A DNA stretch of 43,303 bases, taken from contig JAMFSA010000021.1 of assembly GCA_026225055.1 (NCBI GenBank), positions 1 to 43,303 on the forward strand, given 5' to 3'. A program made the position numbers and the translations under genes. The notes under the pieces were generated by a model. The model made no database searches. It was given only the letters and a program-made list of their open reading frames with translations, and had not been told where the DNA came from. The DNA is from Mucilaginibacter xinganensis (GTDB taxonomy: Bacteria; Bacteroidota; Bacteroidia; Sphingobacteriales; Sphingobacteriaceae). Shown in pieces: positions 33,388 to 42,159 of the stretch (positions within the stretch are counted from its first letter, which is position 1; every line of letters begins with the position of its first letter).

Positions 33388-33484
33388 CCCGTTCAAGCGT
33401 CCACGCTTACGATAAAATGCACTTAGAATTATTTTAAGCGTGGACGCTTAAAATTTGGTGAGTTCAAGCGTGGACGCTTGAACT
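33388..33484. repeat. Triple GCGTGGACGC palindrome cluster
   Basis: GTTCAAGCGTCCACGCTTA, TTTAAGCGTGGACGCTTAAA and GTTCAAGCGTGGACGCTTGA occur within 100 bases. Each of the last two is itself a near-perfect palindrome. It lies between the convergent zinc-ribbon and antiporter genes. Confidence 0.8.
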
Positions 33485-33513
33485 GGCGGATGGCGGGTAA
33501 CGGGTGGATTTAT

Positions 33514-34719
33514 TTAACTCACAAAATCACCATCACCCTGCTGCCTTATCGCCTGCCTTTTAGTAGCCAGCAAGCCGAGGCTTAAAATTATACTGGTACC
33601 CAATATCACCACAAACAGCAAACCTGTTTCTACGCTCTTAATTTTCATGTCAGCGGGGATACTGTAATAGAGCAGTACGCTTATTAAGCCGCGGGGGATC
33701 AGTACCAGCTCAGGCATCAGGTCAGTTTTTGATACGAGTTTAATGTATAGGAACCTTATCGCGTACATCCCCAGTAAAATAAAGCAGCCGTTTACAAAAA
33801 CTGTCCAATGTTCCAGCTGGTAAATATCCATGGTATAGCCAAACATAATGAAAAAGAAGGTGCGCATCAGGAAGGCGCTTTCGGCCGAGAGCTGGAACAG
33901 TTGCTTGATATCATACCTTAAATTTGGGTAGATAAAATACTTTTTGAACCAGGGTAGTTTTATCTGACTGGCATTGTTCAGGAACAGGCCCAGCGCCAGT
34001 ACAATTATCAGCGATGATAAATGGAACAGCTGCCCTATAGAATACACCATAATCAATATAGAAATAACCAGGAACGATTTTACATGGTGCGTTAGCCTGC
34101 CGATAAGATAAAGCAGCAGCAGGCAGGAGCAGATCACCACGATGGAAATAACACCCAGCTCAGCACCCAATTTGGTGAATGAGGTGAAATTGATCTGCTT
34201 GTTATTAATCATGAAGTTGAACAGCACCACGGTGAGGATATCCGAAAAGGAGGACTCATACACAATAAACTCCTTTTTCTCTTTGCTGAGGGCCGATGCC
34301 GCCGGTATAGCCACCGCTGAACTGATAACACAAAACGGGATGGCATTAATAAAGCATTTATAAACTGTATCGCCGCTCATTTGATAAATGATATAGGTGA
34401 TAAGGAACGCGGTTACCAATAAAATAATAAGTGCCGAAAAGAAGGACTTTTTAATAATGCTATTCTTATCTCTGCTGTAACGCAGTTCCAATGCGCCTTC
34501 AAATACTATAAGTACCAGCCCTAATGTGCCAAGCGTAGGCAGCAGGTTATTGAAATTTAATGCAGCGAAGCCAAAATAATTCAGCGCCTGTTTAATAATT
34601 ATGCCAAGGCACATCAACAGTATTACCGAAGGTATTTTGGTTTTACCACCGATCAGATCGAACAGGTACGAAAAAATTACCAGTCCGCTTAATATAATCA
34701 GGGTAGTATATGAAGTCAT
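33514..34719 (-). CDS. Cation:proton antiporter (CPA family)
   Basis: This inner-membrane Na+(K+)/H+ exchanger is 401 residues with 11-12 hydrophobic helices and no cytoplasmic regulatory domain. Family-typical segments are GKTKIPSVILLMCLGIIIKQ near residue 25, LGLVLIVFEGALELRYS near 68, VISSAVAIPAASALSKEKKE near 130 and ESSFSDILTVVLFNFMI near 154, which corresponds to the ion-binding helix with Ser-x-x-Asp. It ends in a short hydrophilic tail. Upstream is an array of AATCAAGA repeats. The ion specificity is not predictable from what is visible. Confidence 0.88.
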   Translation of the reverse strand: MTSYTTLIILSGLVIFSYLFDLIGGKTKIPSVILLMCLGIIIKQALNYFGFAALNFNNLLPTLGTLGLVLIVFEGALELRYSRDKNSIIKKSFFSALIILLVTAFLITYIIYQMSGDTVYKCFINAIPFCVISSAVAIPAASALSKEKKEFIVYESSFSDILTVVLFNFMINNKQINFTSFTKLGAELGVISIVVICSCLLLLYLIGRLTHHVKSFLVISILIMVYSIGQLFHLSSLIIVLALGLFLNNASQIKLPWFKKYFIYPNLRYDIKQLFQLSAESAFLMRTFFFIMFGYTMDIYQLEHWTVFVNGCFILLGMYAIRFLYIKLVSKTDLMPELVLIPRGLISVLLYYSIPADMKIKSVETGLLFVVILGTSIILSLGLLATKRQAIRQQGDGDFVS

Positions 34720-34730
34720 ATTTTATTTTA

Positions 34731-34911
34731 AGAGTCAGGATGCAAGAGTCAGGAATCAAGACACGTTTGCATCGAATAAAGAGCCAAGATACAGTAAGAA
34801 TCAAGAGCCAAGATACAAGAATCAAGATGCAAGAATCAAGATACAAGAGTCAAGAAAAAATGGAAAACATTAAATCTTATCTTTATATCCTGACTCTTAC
34901 ATCTTGACTCT
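34731..34911. repeat. Degenerate AATCAAGA/AGTCAAGA array with inverted end
   Basis: More than ten imperfect copies of A(A/G)(A/T)(C)AAGA-type octamers run from 34731 to about 34857. The segment 34895-34911 (CCTGACTCTTACATCTTGAC) is the inverted form. It fills the gap between the antiporter start and the 3' end of the dienelactone hydrolase gene. Confidence 0.75.
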
Positions 34912-35613
34912 TTACCTCATGAAGGCCAGTGTTAACGCCAACGCTTCTTTTGATGCAGTTGGGTTGTAGCTTGGCCTTTCATCGCAATTAAAGCCATGGT
35001 CAGCATACGATATTTTTACGTTGATATACTCCTTACCCGCGGCTTCAACAGCGTTTATAACGGTGTCGATATTTTCCTGTTTGATATGCTTGTCCAGTCC
35101 ACCCCAGAAGAACAGGTGTTTGCCGTGCAGGTTTACTGCTTTATCAGCAATCTGGTCCGTACTGCCGCCGTAATAGGATACAGCAGCTTTAAGGGGTAGA
35201 ACCGTGTTCGCTAAAAATGATACACGCCCACCCAGGCAATAGCCTATGCTGAATATTTGGTCCTTATCTACATTGTCCTGTTCAGTTAGCCATTGGTAGC
35301 AGGCTTTAAGATCGGCCTCAAGCCCTTCATTAGTTATAGCCGAATAATGCGGCATTACCGAAGCAAAATCATTATAAGGGGCCTCATAACCCACAGGCGC
35401 TGTTCGGTGAAAAAGCTCGGGTGCTATTACAACATAACCATCCTTAGCAAAATGATCGGACACATTACGAATGTGGTGGTTTACGCCGAATGCTTCCTGC
35501 AGTAGTATAATGGCAGGTAGTTTACCGGTATTGTTTTGCGGCAATGCGGTATAAGCAGCCATATTGCTGCCATCGGATACGTGCAGCGTAACGTAATTTT
35601 GTTGGTTTTCCAT
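34912..35613 (-). CDS. Dienelactone hydrolase family protein
   Basis: This alpha/beta hydrolase with 233 residues matches the dienelactone hydrolase group. The catalytic triad is Cys126 in IGYCLGG, Asp174 in GGLDKHI and His206 in ADHGFN. The oxyanion-loop motif LLQEAFGVNHHIRNV is near 38. No signal peptide is seen. It is likely cytoplasmic and may hydrolyse lactones or related esters. No chlorocatechol genes are nearby, so a general hydrolase is as probable as a strict dienelactonase. The gene is preceded by AT-rich sequence and diverges from the OYE gene. Both sit in a metabolically mixed neighbourhood. Confidence 0.92.
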   Translation of the reverse strand: MENQQNYVTLHVSDGSNMAAYTALPQNNTGKLPAIILLQEAFGVNHHIRNVSDHFAKDGYVVIAPELFHRTAPVGYEAPYNDFASVMPHYSAITNEGLEADLKACYQWLTEQDNVDKDQIFSIGYCLGGRVSFLANTVLPLKAAVSYYGGSTDQIADKAVNLHGKHLFFWGGLDKHIKQENIDTVINAVEAAGKEYINVKISYADHGFNCDERPSYNPTASKEALALTLAFMR

Positions 35614-35732
35614 AGAATTTTTACTCAGTACTGTTTAAGGGTAAAATTTAATAACAAACAATTATGCCATATTTGTTTTACATAATCATGAAGGTGCTAT
35701 AATTGTTACTTATCATATTTATAAAAAAGTTT

Positions 35733-36821
35733 ATGCCACATCTATTCTCCCCGTTAAAAATAAAGAACATTGAATTAAGGAATCGTATTGCTGTGTCGCC
35801 CATGTGCGAGTATTCCAGCGAAGATGGTTTTGCCAACGACTGGCACCTGGTGCATTTAGGCAGTAGGGCAGTAGGCGGCGCCGGATTAATTATTACCGAA
35901 GCAACGGCAGTATCGCCCGAAGGCAGGATCTCGCCCGGCGACCTGGGAATTTATAAAGACGAGCACATTGAAAAGTTAAAACAGATCACCGATTTTATAC
36001 ATACGCATGGTGCTGTTGCCGGTGTACAACTGGCCCATGCGGGCAGAAAAGCCAGTCACCAGGTGCCATGGAAAGGGAATGCGCAGATTGATTCAGCAGC
36101 ACCCGGTGGCTGGAAAACCGTGGCCCCAAGCGCGGTATCTTTTATTGATATTGAAGAAGCTCCGCTTGCGCTGGATAAAACAGGTATTGAAAAAATTAAA
36201 GTAGATTTTAAAGCCGCTGCAGTAAGAGCCTTGAAAGCAGGTTTTAAAGTAATAGAATTGCATGGCGCGCATGGCTACCTGATCCACGAATTTTTATCGC
36301 CAATTAGTAATAAACGTACAGATGAGTATGGCGGTTCATTTGAAAACAGGATCCGTTTTTTATTGGAGGTGATAGCAACAGTGAAGGAGGTTTGGCCCGA
36401 AGATCATCTGCTTTTTGTAAGGATATCAGCAACCGATTGGACCGAAGGCGGCTGGACAAGCGATGACTCCGTAGCCTTAGCTGAAATATTAAAAGGTAAA
36501 GGTATCGACCTTATTGATTGCTCGACAGGTGGAAACGTAGCTACAGCAAAGATCCCGGTTGGCCCGGGTTACCAGGTGCAGTTTTCTGAAGCGGTACGTA
36601 AAACAGGTATTTTAACAGGTGCGGTAGGGATGATAACAGAACCCCTGCAAGCCGACAGCATCATCCAAAACGGCCATGCCGACATAGTGTTCCTGGCGCG
36701 TGAATTACTGCGCGATCCGAATTTTACGCTGCGTGCAGCGCATGAGCTTGGGCATGAAGTGAAATGGCCAGTGCAGTATGAGCGTGCGAAGTGGCAAGCA
36801 CCCCGGCCCCCTAAAGGGTGA
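35733..36821 (+). CDS. NADH:flavin oxidoreductase, Old Yellow Enzyme (YqjM-like)
   Basis: This FMN ene-reductase reduces activated double bonds and is linked to oxidative or electrophile stress. The protein is 362 residues from the ATG at 35733, chosen because MPHLFSPLKIKNIELRNRI is the normal family start, while the ATG 30 bases upstream adds hydrophobic residues. YqjM-type signatures are Cys25 and Tyr27 in VSPMCEYSSEDG, the His pair in ELHGAHGYLIHEFLSP, and RTDEYGGSFENRIRF. Its last residues (APRPPKG) are encoded by a GC-rich dispersed hairpin (about 36799-36822), so the C-terminus was probably altered by repeat insertion. Confidence 0.95.
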   Translation: MPHLFSPLKIKNIELRNRIAVSPMCEYSSEDGFANDWHLVHLGSRAVGGAGLIITEATAVSPEGRISPGDLGIYKDEHIEKLKQITDFIHTHGAVAGVQLAHAGRKASHQVPWKGNAQIDSAAPGGWKTVAPSAVSFIDIEEAPLALDKTGIEKIKVDFKAAAVRALKAGFKVIELHGAHGYLIHEFLSPISNKRTDEYGGSFENRIRFLLEVIATVKEVWPEDHLLFVRISATDWTEGGWTSDDSVALAEILKGKGIDLIDCSTGGNVATAKIPVGPGYQVQFSEAVRKTGILTGAVGMITEPLQADSIIQNGHADIVFLARELLRDPNFTLRAAHELGHEVKWPVQYERAKWQAPRPPKG

Positions 36822-36843
36822 CTAAAAGGTAAAGTTAAATTTC

Positions 36844-37012
36844 CACCACCCCCTTTCCGGCTTGCCGGAGAGAGGGTGGTCGAGCGAAGCAAAGACCGGA
36901 TGAGTTGGCGGAGCGCGCCGAAGTTCTGCGTTAGTGATAGTAGCGGATACCGGCCTCGCGCCTAAGGCCTTGTGCAGTATGAGCGGATAGCACGGGCCGC
37001 AGGCAACGCCCT
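36844..37012. repeat. GC-rich dispersed repeat, copy 2
   Basis: Ordered blocks match 3326-3545: a hairpin ending GAGAGGG, then CGAGCGAAGCAAAGACCGGA, TGAGTTGG, GGAGCGCG, TGCGTTAG and GGCCGCAGGCAACGCCCT. It has no coding content. It fills the first half of the 36822-37217 gap. Confidence 0.65.
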
Positions 37013-37017
37013 GATTG

Positions 37018-37094
37018 TCTGAACCCGAATTTTATGAATTTTCCGAATGAACAGAATTCTAAAAATTCCTTAATTCATGAAATTCGGGTTCAGA
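37018..37094. repeat. TCTGAACC palindromic repeat, copy 2
   Basis: Perfect 15-bp inverted ends TCTGAACCCGAATTT (37018-37032) and AAATTCGGGTTCAGA (37080-37094) enclose 47 bases. It shares the TCTGAACC/GGTTCAGA ends with 7926-8015, while the inner arm letters differ but still pair. It abuts the GC-rich repeat. Confidence 0.75.
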
Positions 37095-37217
37095 TAATTG
37101 CGGTGGAAAGAGGGTAATAGGAAGGTCCCAAAAAACATCTATATGATATAGATATTAATGATAAATACCTATTGAACAAAACGCTAATTTTACTTTATAA
37201 AACTAAAAAACATAACC

Positions 37218-37637
37218 ATGAAACGTACAGCAAAAGCACATTGGAACGGTACCTTACAAGAAGGTAAAGGCGAAATAAGCACTCAAAGCACCGTACTTAA
37301 CAACACCAATTATTCGTTTAAAACCCGCTTTGCCGATGGGATAGGCACTAACCCCGAGGAATTGATAGCTGCCGCGCATGCGGGCTGCTTTACTATGGCT
37401 GTTGGCGCTGCTTTAACACAGGCTGGCTTTACTCCGGGCGATCTGACTACTGACGCGGTATTGGATCTGGATATGGCTGCGCTGAGCATCACCGGTATTC
37501 ACTTAGCATTGGTTGGTTCGGCAATTGAGGGTGTAACGGCTGACCAGTTTAAAGCAATTGCTGAAGGCGCAAAAGCTAATTGCATTATTTCAAAAGCATT
37601 GAATGTGCCTATTACTTTAGATATTCAGTATCAATAA
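37218..37637 (+). CDS. OsmC family peroxiredoxin-like protein
   Basis: This small thiol peroxidase removes organic hydroperoxides in the cytoplasm. The 139-residue protein has the two catalytic cysteines of the OsmC/Ohr family: Cys57 in AAAHAGCFTMAVG and Cys122 in GAKANCIISKALN. The N-terminal MKRTAKAHWNGTLQEGKGEI and the -TNPEELI- motif favour the OsmC rather than the Ohr branch. It is followed by a terminator, so it is a single gene. Its position next to the OYE gene would fit an oxidative-stress locus, although a repeat-rich 400-base gap separates the two. Confidence 0.93.
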   Translation: MKRTAKAHWNGTLQEGKGEISTQSTVLNNTNYSFKTRFADGIGTNPEELIAAAHAGCFTMAVGAALTQAGFTPGDLTTDAVLDLDMAALSITGIHLALVGSAIEGVTADQFKAIAEGAKANCIISKALNVPITLDIQYQ

Positions 37638-37695
37638 AATAGTATCAAGTAGTTAGTATCAGGTATCAAGTAGTTGCCTGAACTTGAAAAGTATA

Positions 37696-37735
37696 AAGCC
37701 CTGCAGATAGTTTCTGCGGGGCTTTTGTTTTTTAT
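37696..37735 (+). terminator. Intrinsic terminator after the osmC-like gene
   Basis: AAGCCCTGCAGA (37696-37707) pairs with TCTGCGGGGCTT (37713-37724) with one mismatch, followed by T-rich sequence. Confidence 0.8.
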
Positions 37736-37796
37736 GCTGTTTGCTATTATAAATACTTATATATTTATATAAATTAATATTAAACCTCTCATTATC

Positions 37797-39175
37797 ATGG
37801 TCTTTAAAAGTATTAAACATTATGTATTAATTGTTGCAGGCCTATTATTTACAACAAGCACTTTTGCACAGTTGCGCCTGCCCGATGGTTATTTTGGAAA
37901 CAGCTGCCTAACGGATTACAGGTAGTGGTTATTGAGAACAGCAAGGTGCCGCTTGCTACCGTACAGATAGCGGTAAAAAATGGCTCCTTTACTGAGGATT
38001 CAGTGTACAATGGCCTGTCGCATATGTTTGAGCATATGTTTTTTAAGGCGAATAAGGATTATCCTACCCAGGCGCAGTTCTTAAAACGTACGCAGGAACT
38101 GGGCGCTATATGGAACGGTACTACCGGTTATGAGCGTGTAAATTACTTTTTTACGTTCGATACCGATAGCCTTAACGCTGGCCTTAAATTCCTGAATGCG
38201 GCTATCCGTTTCCCTATCTATCGTATTGAGGATATGGAAAAGGAACGAAAAGTGGTTGATGGCGAGTTTCAGCGCGCGGAAAGCGACCCGGGTTTCCAGC
38301 TCAATTTTGAGGTTGAGAAAAGGGTTTGGGGCGATCTGTTCACCCGCAAAAATCCTATCGGCATACATGATATCATCAACACGGCCACGCCCGAAAAAAT
38401 GATGGTGATCAAGAATAAATACTATTTCCCTAATAACAGCCTGTTGATTATTTGTGGCGATGTACATCATGAAAGCGCGTTTACTATGGCCGAAAATATC
38501 TTCGGCGATTGGGCAAGCAGTGGTTCCGATCCTATTTTAAAATATCCGATACCACCGTTTAAGCCGCTGGTGAAAAACGATATCTTTATAAAGGAATCAA
38601 CCATTGCCAAAACCCCCTACATGATGTTTGAGTGGCAGGGGCCATCATACGCGACTGATTCTGCCTCAACTATAGCTGCCGATGTCTTCTCGACCATCGT
38701 TACTTTAAACTCATCAAAATTACAGCAGGCATTGGTTGATAAAGGGCTGGCGACTAATGTGAGCGTAGGTTATTTAACTTGTAAATACACAGGCCCGATA
38801 CAAATATTTATTGTGCCAAATCCCAATAAATTAAAGGAGTGCTACGCTGAACTATTGAACCAGATAAGCATGTGGAATAACCCCGATTATTATACTGACG
38901 ACCAACTGAAAGATGCCAAAGGCATATTGCTGCGTAATGATATTATGGCGAAGGAAAAGCCATCATCGCTGCCAAGTCAGATCAGCTTTATGTGGTGTAG
39001 TACGTCGCTTAATTATTATACCGATAACACCGACGACTACCAGAAAGTTACCCGTGCCGATATTAAAAAATACCTGGACACGTACCTGATAAATAAGCCG
39101 TTTGTTGGTGGCCTGATCATATCGCCCGATTTAAATAAAACAGTTAATGCAGCGTCGTTTTTCGCGGCTAAATAA
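37797..39175 (+). pseudogene. M16 zinc metalloprotease, catalytic subunit copy 1, frameshifted
   Basis: The intact paralogue at 40762 shows what this should be: a secreted, ~459-residue M16 protease. Here an ATG at 37797 encodes a signal peptide (MVFKSIKHYVLIVAGLLFTT, ending FAQ), then LRLPDGYF, and then the frame breaks. From about 37892 the second frame gives WKQLPNGLQVVVIE and continues to the stop at 39175 with the zinc motif HMFEH (GLSHMFEHMFFKA) and the downstream Glu in VVDGEFQRAES. One T is missing in the run at 37892-37895 (TTTT where TTTTT restores the frame). Without correction the second frame could start only at an internal codon without a signal peptide. The partner gene follows by 15 bases. 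Confidence 0.85.
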
Positions 39176-39190
39176 TTTAACTCCATAGCA

Positions 39191-40528
39191 ATGATGAAAA
39201 AGTATATATACACCCTTCTTTTTGCAGTTGCATTAGTAGGGGCAAAGCCGGCGCTTGCCCAGCATGCCGCGTATGATATGATTGTTGATGGCGTAAAGGT
39301 GATAGTACAGCCGAGCGGCAATAATATTGTTGAGATACAAACGGTACTGCGCGGCGGTGTACAAAACTATCCGGCCAGTAAAATGGGTATCGAAGCAATG
39401 GCTATGCGGGCGCTTACCGAGTGCGGTACGCTGAAACATGATAAAAACAGTTTTAAAAATGCGCTGGATAAGATCAATGCTTCGGTATACGGCTATACCA
39501 ATAAGGATTATTCGGTTATAAGCCTAACCTGCATAAAAGGTGATTTTGATATCGCCTGGCAATTGTATGCAGAAGCAGTTACTGAACCTAAGTTTGATGC
39601 TACGGAGTTCGCGCGGATTAAGCAGGATGCTATAAATGATTTGAAAGAGCAGGAGTCGCAGCCGGATGAGTCGATAGATAAAATGGCTGATAAAGTTGCC
39701 TTTGAGGGCAGGGATTTTGCCAAAGAGCCCGAAGGTACGCCTGAAATTATCAACAGCCTGACAGCCGATGAAACTAAGGCATTTTATAATTCCATATTGA
39801 CCCGCTCAAGGATGCTGGTAGTGGTAGTGGGCGATCTGGACAGCAACCTGATACAAACCCGTGTAAAAATAATGCTGGATGGTTTAAAGAAGGGTACGCC
39901 TGTGGAGATGAAGAAATCATTTTTCAGGGTGTACAATAACTCATTCAAGGCGGAGCCAAAAGACCTGGCTACCAATTATATTGAAGGCGTAACCAGCGGC
40001 CCTTTGGTTGATGCCCCCGATTTTGACGCTTTCAACATGGCGATGCAGATCTTTTATGACAGGCATTTTTTAAATATCCGTACCAATAATGGCCTTTCCT
40101 ATGCACCCCAAACATGGTTTGATGTGGGCTCGATCTCAGTAGCTAAATTCATTGTATCAACCACTATGCCCAATAAGTATATAGCCGTTTTTGATAAACT
40201 GGTTGATAGCACCAAAGCACATGGCTTTAATGCCTCTGAACTGGCAAATATGAAGGTTACCTACCTAACAGGTTTCTACTATAAAAATGAAACCAATTAC
40301 GCGCAGGCATCGGCTATTGTGGATAATGAGGTGATGCATGGTGATTGGAAACGGGCGTTAACCTATATGACCAATATTAAAAAGCTAACCCTTGCCGATA
40401 TAAACAACGCCTTTAATAAATATATAGGCAATATAGTTTGGGTTTACCAGGGCGACCCTAAAAAGGTTGACCCGGTGCTGTATAAAAACGGTACCTCGCA
40501 TGTTGGCGATAACCCGGTTAGTAATTAG
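39191..40528 (+). CDS. M16-family non-catalytic partner subunit, copy 1
   Basis: The protein is 445 residues with a signal peptide (MMKKYIYTLLFAVALVGAKP, then ALAQ). The M16 fold is visible from QTVLRGGVQNYPASKMGIEA near residue 46-65 and the C-terminal RTNNGLSYAPQTWFDVG near 303. The HxxEH zinc motif is absent: the equivalent region reads AMAMRALTECGT. That is the pattern of the partner that completes the chamber in two-subunit M16 proteases. It follows the catalytic copy by 15 bases. Its own start has a second ATG three bases on. An imperfect 16-bp hairpin lies downstream at 40587-40622. It is closely related to the gene at 42160. Confidence 0.9.
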   Translation: MMKKYIYTLLFAVALVGAKPALAQHAAYDMIVDGVKVIVQPSGNNIVEIQTVLRGGVQNYPASKMGIEAMAMRALTECGTLKHDKNSFKNALDKINASVYGYTNKDYSVISLTCIKGDFDIAWQLYAEAVTEPKFDATEFARIKQDAINDLKEQESQPDESIDKMADKVAFEGRDFAKEPEGTPEIINSLTADETKAFYNSILTRSRMLVVVVGDLDSNLIQTRVKIMLDGLKKGTPVEMKKSFFRVYNNSFKAEPKDLATNYIEGVTSGPLVDAPDFDAFNMAMQIFYDRHFLNIRTNNGLSYAPQTWFDVGSISVAKFIVSTTMPNKYIAVFDKLVDSTKAHGFNASELANMKVTYLTGFYYKNETNYAQASAIVDNEVMHGDWKRALTYMTNIKKLTLADINNAFNKYIGNIVWVYQGDPKKVDPVLYKNGTSHVGDNPVSN

Positions 40529-40586
40529 TAATTGGAGATGAGATCATTAGGATAAAATGGAAATTTATTACACCTGAATTGTAACA

Positions 40587-40622
40587 AACAGGGCAAGTAT
40601 AAAGTCTTATACCTGCCCTGTT
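40587..40622 (+). terminator. Long hairpin between the two M16 modules
   Basis: AACAGGGCAAGTATAA (40587-40602) pairs with TTATACCTGCCCTGTT (40607-40622) with one mismatch, around a 4-base loop. There is no long T run, so it may be an inefficient terminator or an mRNA-stabilising structure. Confidence 0.55.
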
Positions 40623-40761
40623 ATATCATGCCGGTATAACTAATTGTAAATTATCGCCTTATCATGTTAATTTACGTTAATAAAAATCATAAAGTTTTAT
40701 CTTTCTAAGAAATACTGAATATATTTAGGCAGTTGTAAGAAAACCCAATTCATTTTAATAT

Positions 40762-42141
40762 ATGATCTCTAAATTTATCAAATCTATCACTCTAAGTGTT
40801 GCAGGGCTGTTTCTGGCCTCGGCTTCTTTTGGCCAGGTGCGGCTCCCACAAGGTTATTACTGGAAACAACTGCCAAACGGCCTGCAGGTTGTTGTTATTG
40901 AAAACAGCAAAGTCCCTCTGGCTACTATTGAAATTGCTGTTAAGAACGGTTCATTTACTGAAGATTCAGTTTATAACGGCCTTTCTCACCTTTTTGAGCA
41001 CATGTTCTTTAAAGCTAACAAGGATTACCCTACCCAAGCACAATTTTTAAAACGTACACAGGAACTGGGTGCTATATGGAACGGTACTACAGGCGATGAG
41101 CGTGTAAATTATTTCTTTACTTTCGATAGGGACAGCCTTAAACAAGGGCTTAAATTCCTGAACACCGCTATCCGTTTCCCTATCTATCGCATAGAGGATA
41201 TGCAAAAGGAAAGAGTAGTTGTTGACGGCGAGTTTCAACGTGCCGAGAGCAGCCCGGGTTTCCAGCTTGATTTTGAGGTGCGCAAACGCTTGTGGACAGA
41301 TCAGTTTACCCGTAAAAACCCAATTGGTATACATGATATCATCAACACCGCCACTCCTGAAAAAATGATGGTGATCAAAAACAAATATTACTTCCCGAAC
41401 AACAGTTTATTAACTATTTGCGGCGATGTTAAACATGATGACGCTTTTGCCTTGGCTGAAAGCATTTTCGGCAATTGGGAAAGCAGTGGTTCAGACCCGA
41501 TAGCAAAATATCCTATCCCTCCGTTTAAACCATTAACCCAAAGCAATTACTTTGTAAAAGAATCAACCATTGCGCAAACACCTTTTATGGATTTTGCATG
41601 GCAGGGACCTGCTTATGGAACCGATTCTGCTTCTACTATAGCTGCTGATGTTTTCTCGACCATAGTTGGCTTAAACTCATCAAAGCTGCACCAGGCATTA
41701 ATTGATAAAGGTTTAGCTAGTGATGTAAGCTTTAATTATCAAACCAGCAGGTACGTTGGTCCGATTGAAATATTTGTGGTGCCTAACCCTAATAAAGTAA
41801 AGGAATGCTATGATGAACTGATACATCAGTTAAGCATTATGAATAGTCCTGATTACTACACCGATGCCCAGTTAGCTGATGCAAAAGGTATATTACTGCG
41901 TAACGACAGGTATGCTAAAGAAAAACCATCATCGTTACCGAGCCAGGTAAGCTATGCATGGGCAAGTACATCATTAAATTATTATACCGATAATACCGAT
42001 GATTATCAGAAAGTAACCAGGGCCGATATTAAAAAATATCTGGATACTTATTTAATCAACAAGCCTTATGTTGCCGGTATGATCATCAGCCCTGATATGA
42101 ACAAAACTATTAACGCAGCTTCATTTTTTGTAGCCAAATAA
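40762..42141 (+). CDS. M16 zinc metalloprotease, catalytic subunit copy 2
   Basis: This secreted or periplasmic zinc peptidase of the insulinase/pitrilysin superfamily is expected to degrade peptides inside a clam-shell chamber. The 459-residue protein has a signal peptide (MISKFIKSITLSVAGLFLAS, then ASFGQ). The zinc-binding motif HLFEH is in NGLSHLFEHMFFKA near residue 76. The downstream metal-ligand Glu lies in VVVDGEFQRAESS near 155. The C-terminal YYTDNTDDYQKVTRADIKKY is nearly identical to copy 1. Codon choice (TTA, GCT, AAC, CCT) is closer to that of eno than copy 1 is, suggesting higher expression. It is followed by its partner after 18 bases. Confidence 0.95.
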   Translation: MISKFIKSITLSVAGLFLASASFGQVRLPQGYYWKQLPNGLQVVVIENSKVPLATIEIAVKNGSFTEDSVYNGLSHLFEHMFFKANKDYPTQAQFLKRTQELGAIWNGTTGDERVNYFFTFDRDSLKQGLKFLNTAIRFPIYRIEDMQKERVVVDGEFQRAESSPGFQLDFEVRKRLWTDQFTRKNPIGIHDIINTATPEKMMVIKNKYYFPNNSLLTICGDVKHDDAFALAESIFGNWESSGSDPIAKYPIPPFKPLTQSNYFVKESTIAQTPFMDFAWQGPAYGTDSASTIAADVFSTIVGLNSSKLHQALIDKGLASDVSFNYQTSRYVGPIEIFVVPNPNKVKECYDELIHQLSIMNSPDYYTDAQLADAKGILLRNDRYAKEKPSSLPSQVSYAWASTSLNYYTDNTDDYQKVTRADIKKYLDTYLINKPYVAGMIISPDMNKTINAASFFVAK

Positions 42142-42159
42142 ATTTAAAATATTATCACA

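Noticed and set aside
34601..34873. 90-codon plus-strand frame rich in KNQEPR-type words
   Set aside because: It is the translation of the AATCAAGA array plus the complement of the antiporter start.
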